DNA of 64,000 nucleotides. Origin: QQVM01 sp035341855 (GTDB lineage: Bacteria > Bacteroidota > Bacteroidia > AKYH767-A > 2013-40CM-41-45). Where the stretch lies: assembly GCA_035341855.1 (NCBI GenBank), contig DAOQWA010000007.1, forward strand, positions 39,699-103,698, read 5' to 3'. This document shows, one piece after another, positions 63,312-64,000 of this stretch (its first letter is position 1; every line of letters starts with the position of its first letter). A program made the position numbers and the translations under genes. Under the pieces are notes generated by a model. That model was not told where the DNA came from. It saw nothing but the letters and a program-made list of their open reading frames with translations, and ran no database searches.

Positions 63312-64000
63312 TGTTCAAACTGCTGGCCACAATAAAAAAAGATCTTTTAATCTTGTTGAGAGATAAAGTAGGCATAACATTTCTATTCATCATGCCTGTG
63401 TTGCTTGTGCTTATTATTACCAGTCTGCAGAATAGCGCCTTCGATATCGTTAACAAAAATAAAGTTCCCATTCTTGTTAGTAATAATGATAATGGTACTG
63501 CCGGACTTCAGTTTGTAGAAGCTCTGGAGAAGATAGGTATGTTTGACATACGCAGCATTCCTGACATTGACCGGAATACCGATCTGGTTGCCGCCATGCA
63601 TAAGGAAGAAGCACTCCTGGCCATATCAATACCTGCAGGTTTTAGTGAAAGAACGCAACAGCGTGCACTGGCAACTGCTGCGAAAGCATTCGAAGTTTTA
63701 GATCTTGAACCTAACTCTTTGTCAAGATCGCCGGTCGCAGACACGGTATTGTTATTTTATCATCCTGTCCTTCAGGAGAACTACAGGATAAATATCCAAA
63801 ATGGTATTCAAAGTGCTTTGAAAATGGTGGAAAGCAAACAGGTACTTCAAATAGTTTATCAATCTCTCAATGAAAGTGATTCGACAGCAGCTATCGACGA
63901 AGAGATTTTTCGAAGTGATATTACTGTATTGGAGCAACCTGTATCAAGGGACGGAAATAAAACCATTCCAAATGCAACCCAACATAACATCCCTGCCTGG
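63311..64000 (+). CDS. ABC-2 type permease (3' end cut)
   Basis: The first 230 codons are visible; the frame remains open at the window edge. The protein starts MFKLLATIKKDLLILLRDK, then one membrane span (about residues 20-37, ITFLFIMPVLLVLIITSL), then a large extracytoplasmic domain with KVPILVSNNDNGTAG and AMHKEEALLAISIPAGFSE. This is typical of ABC-2 permeases with a large loop between spans 1 and 2. It pairs with the ATPase. Its substrate is likely the product of the cluster or a lipid carrier intermediate. Confidence 0.85.
   Translation, partial: MFKLLATIKKDLLILLRDKVGITFLFIMPVLLVLIITSLQNSAFDIVNKNKVPILVSNNDNGTAGLQFVEALEKIGMFDIRSIPDIDRNTDLVAAMHKEEALLAISIPAGFSERTQQRALATAAKAFEVLDLEPNSLSRSPVADTVLLFYHPVLQENYRINIQNGIQSALKMVESKQVLQIVYQSLNESDSTAAIDEEIFRSDITVLEQPVSRDGNKTIPNATQHNIPAW

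Noticed and set aside
1..64000. CRISPR arrays, tRNA, rRNA, insertion sequences, prophage or integrase genes
   Set aside because: Looked for by eye across the window; no repeat-spacer pattern, transposase, integrase or RNA gene was recognised. A covariance-model search for small RNAs could not be run.

Overview
The window reads as chromosomal DNA of a member of the Bacteroidota. Signs of this are a type IX secretion C-terminal sorting domain (5384-7441), an OmpA protein with thrombospondin type 3 repeats, LemA/TPM genes, a clade II (Sec-type, lipoprotein) nitrous oxide reductase cluster, a dialkylresorcinol (flexirubin-type) cluster, and TAnnTTTG-like promoter motifs. I cannot name the genus. 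No rRNA, tRNA, insertion sequence, prophage or CRISPR array was seen. Both ends are cut inside genes.

Layout. 1-7441: a DUF2911 protein (5' cut), then on the minus strand a PIG-L deacetylase, a 46-residue single-span membrane protein and a sodium:solute symporter that look like one operon, and a secreted beta-propeller protein with a type IX sorting tail. 7906-18114: an 11-gene respiratory complex I operon, nuoABCDHIJKLMN, with no nuoE, nuoF or nuoG, closed by a small conserved-looking soluble protein. 18151-21654: a PAS histidine kinase, two receiver-only regulators and a NarL-type regulator, all on the minus strand. 22112-28524: the nitrous oxide respiration operon (lipoprotein cytochrome c, nosZ, a NosB-like membrane protein, nosL, nosD, nosF, nosY), with a strong hairpin just after nosZ.

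28600-35123: three minus-strand envelope genes (OmpA/TSP3 barrel, lipoprotein, membrane-anchored propeller-like protein). 35211-36969: rnhB and a glycosyltransferase. 37224-39416: an LpxD-like acyltransferase and a SpoIIE/RsbU-type phosphatase on the plus strand. 39422-45640: a surface-polysaccharide block (Wzx-type flippase, two tandem Wzz-like proteins, O-antigen ligase-like protein, methyltransferase). 45723-58387: housekeeping and envelope genes on the minus strand (dsbD, an ABC importer, TPM-TPM-LemA, tilS, a thioredoxin-TPR protein, pabB, rluF). 58597-64000: the start of a dialkylresorcinol cluster with darA, darB, a BtrH-like putative acyltransferase, two small unknown proteins and an ABC exporter cut by the window end.

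Taken together, the genes suggest a respiring bacterium that can use N2O as electron acceptor, feeds quinone through a complex I without the NADH-oxidising module, makes a capsule or O-antigen-like polysaccharide, and probably makes a dialkylresorcinol or flexirubin-type lipid. The most interesting parts are the dialkylresorcinol cluster with its BtrH-like protein, the nos cluster with its post-nosZ hairpin and NosB-like protein, and the small uncharacterised proteins tied to well-known systems.
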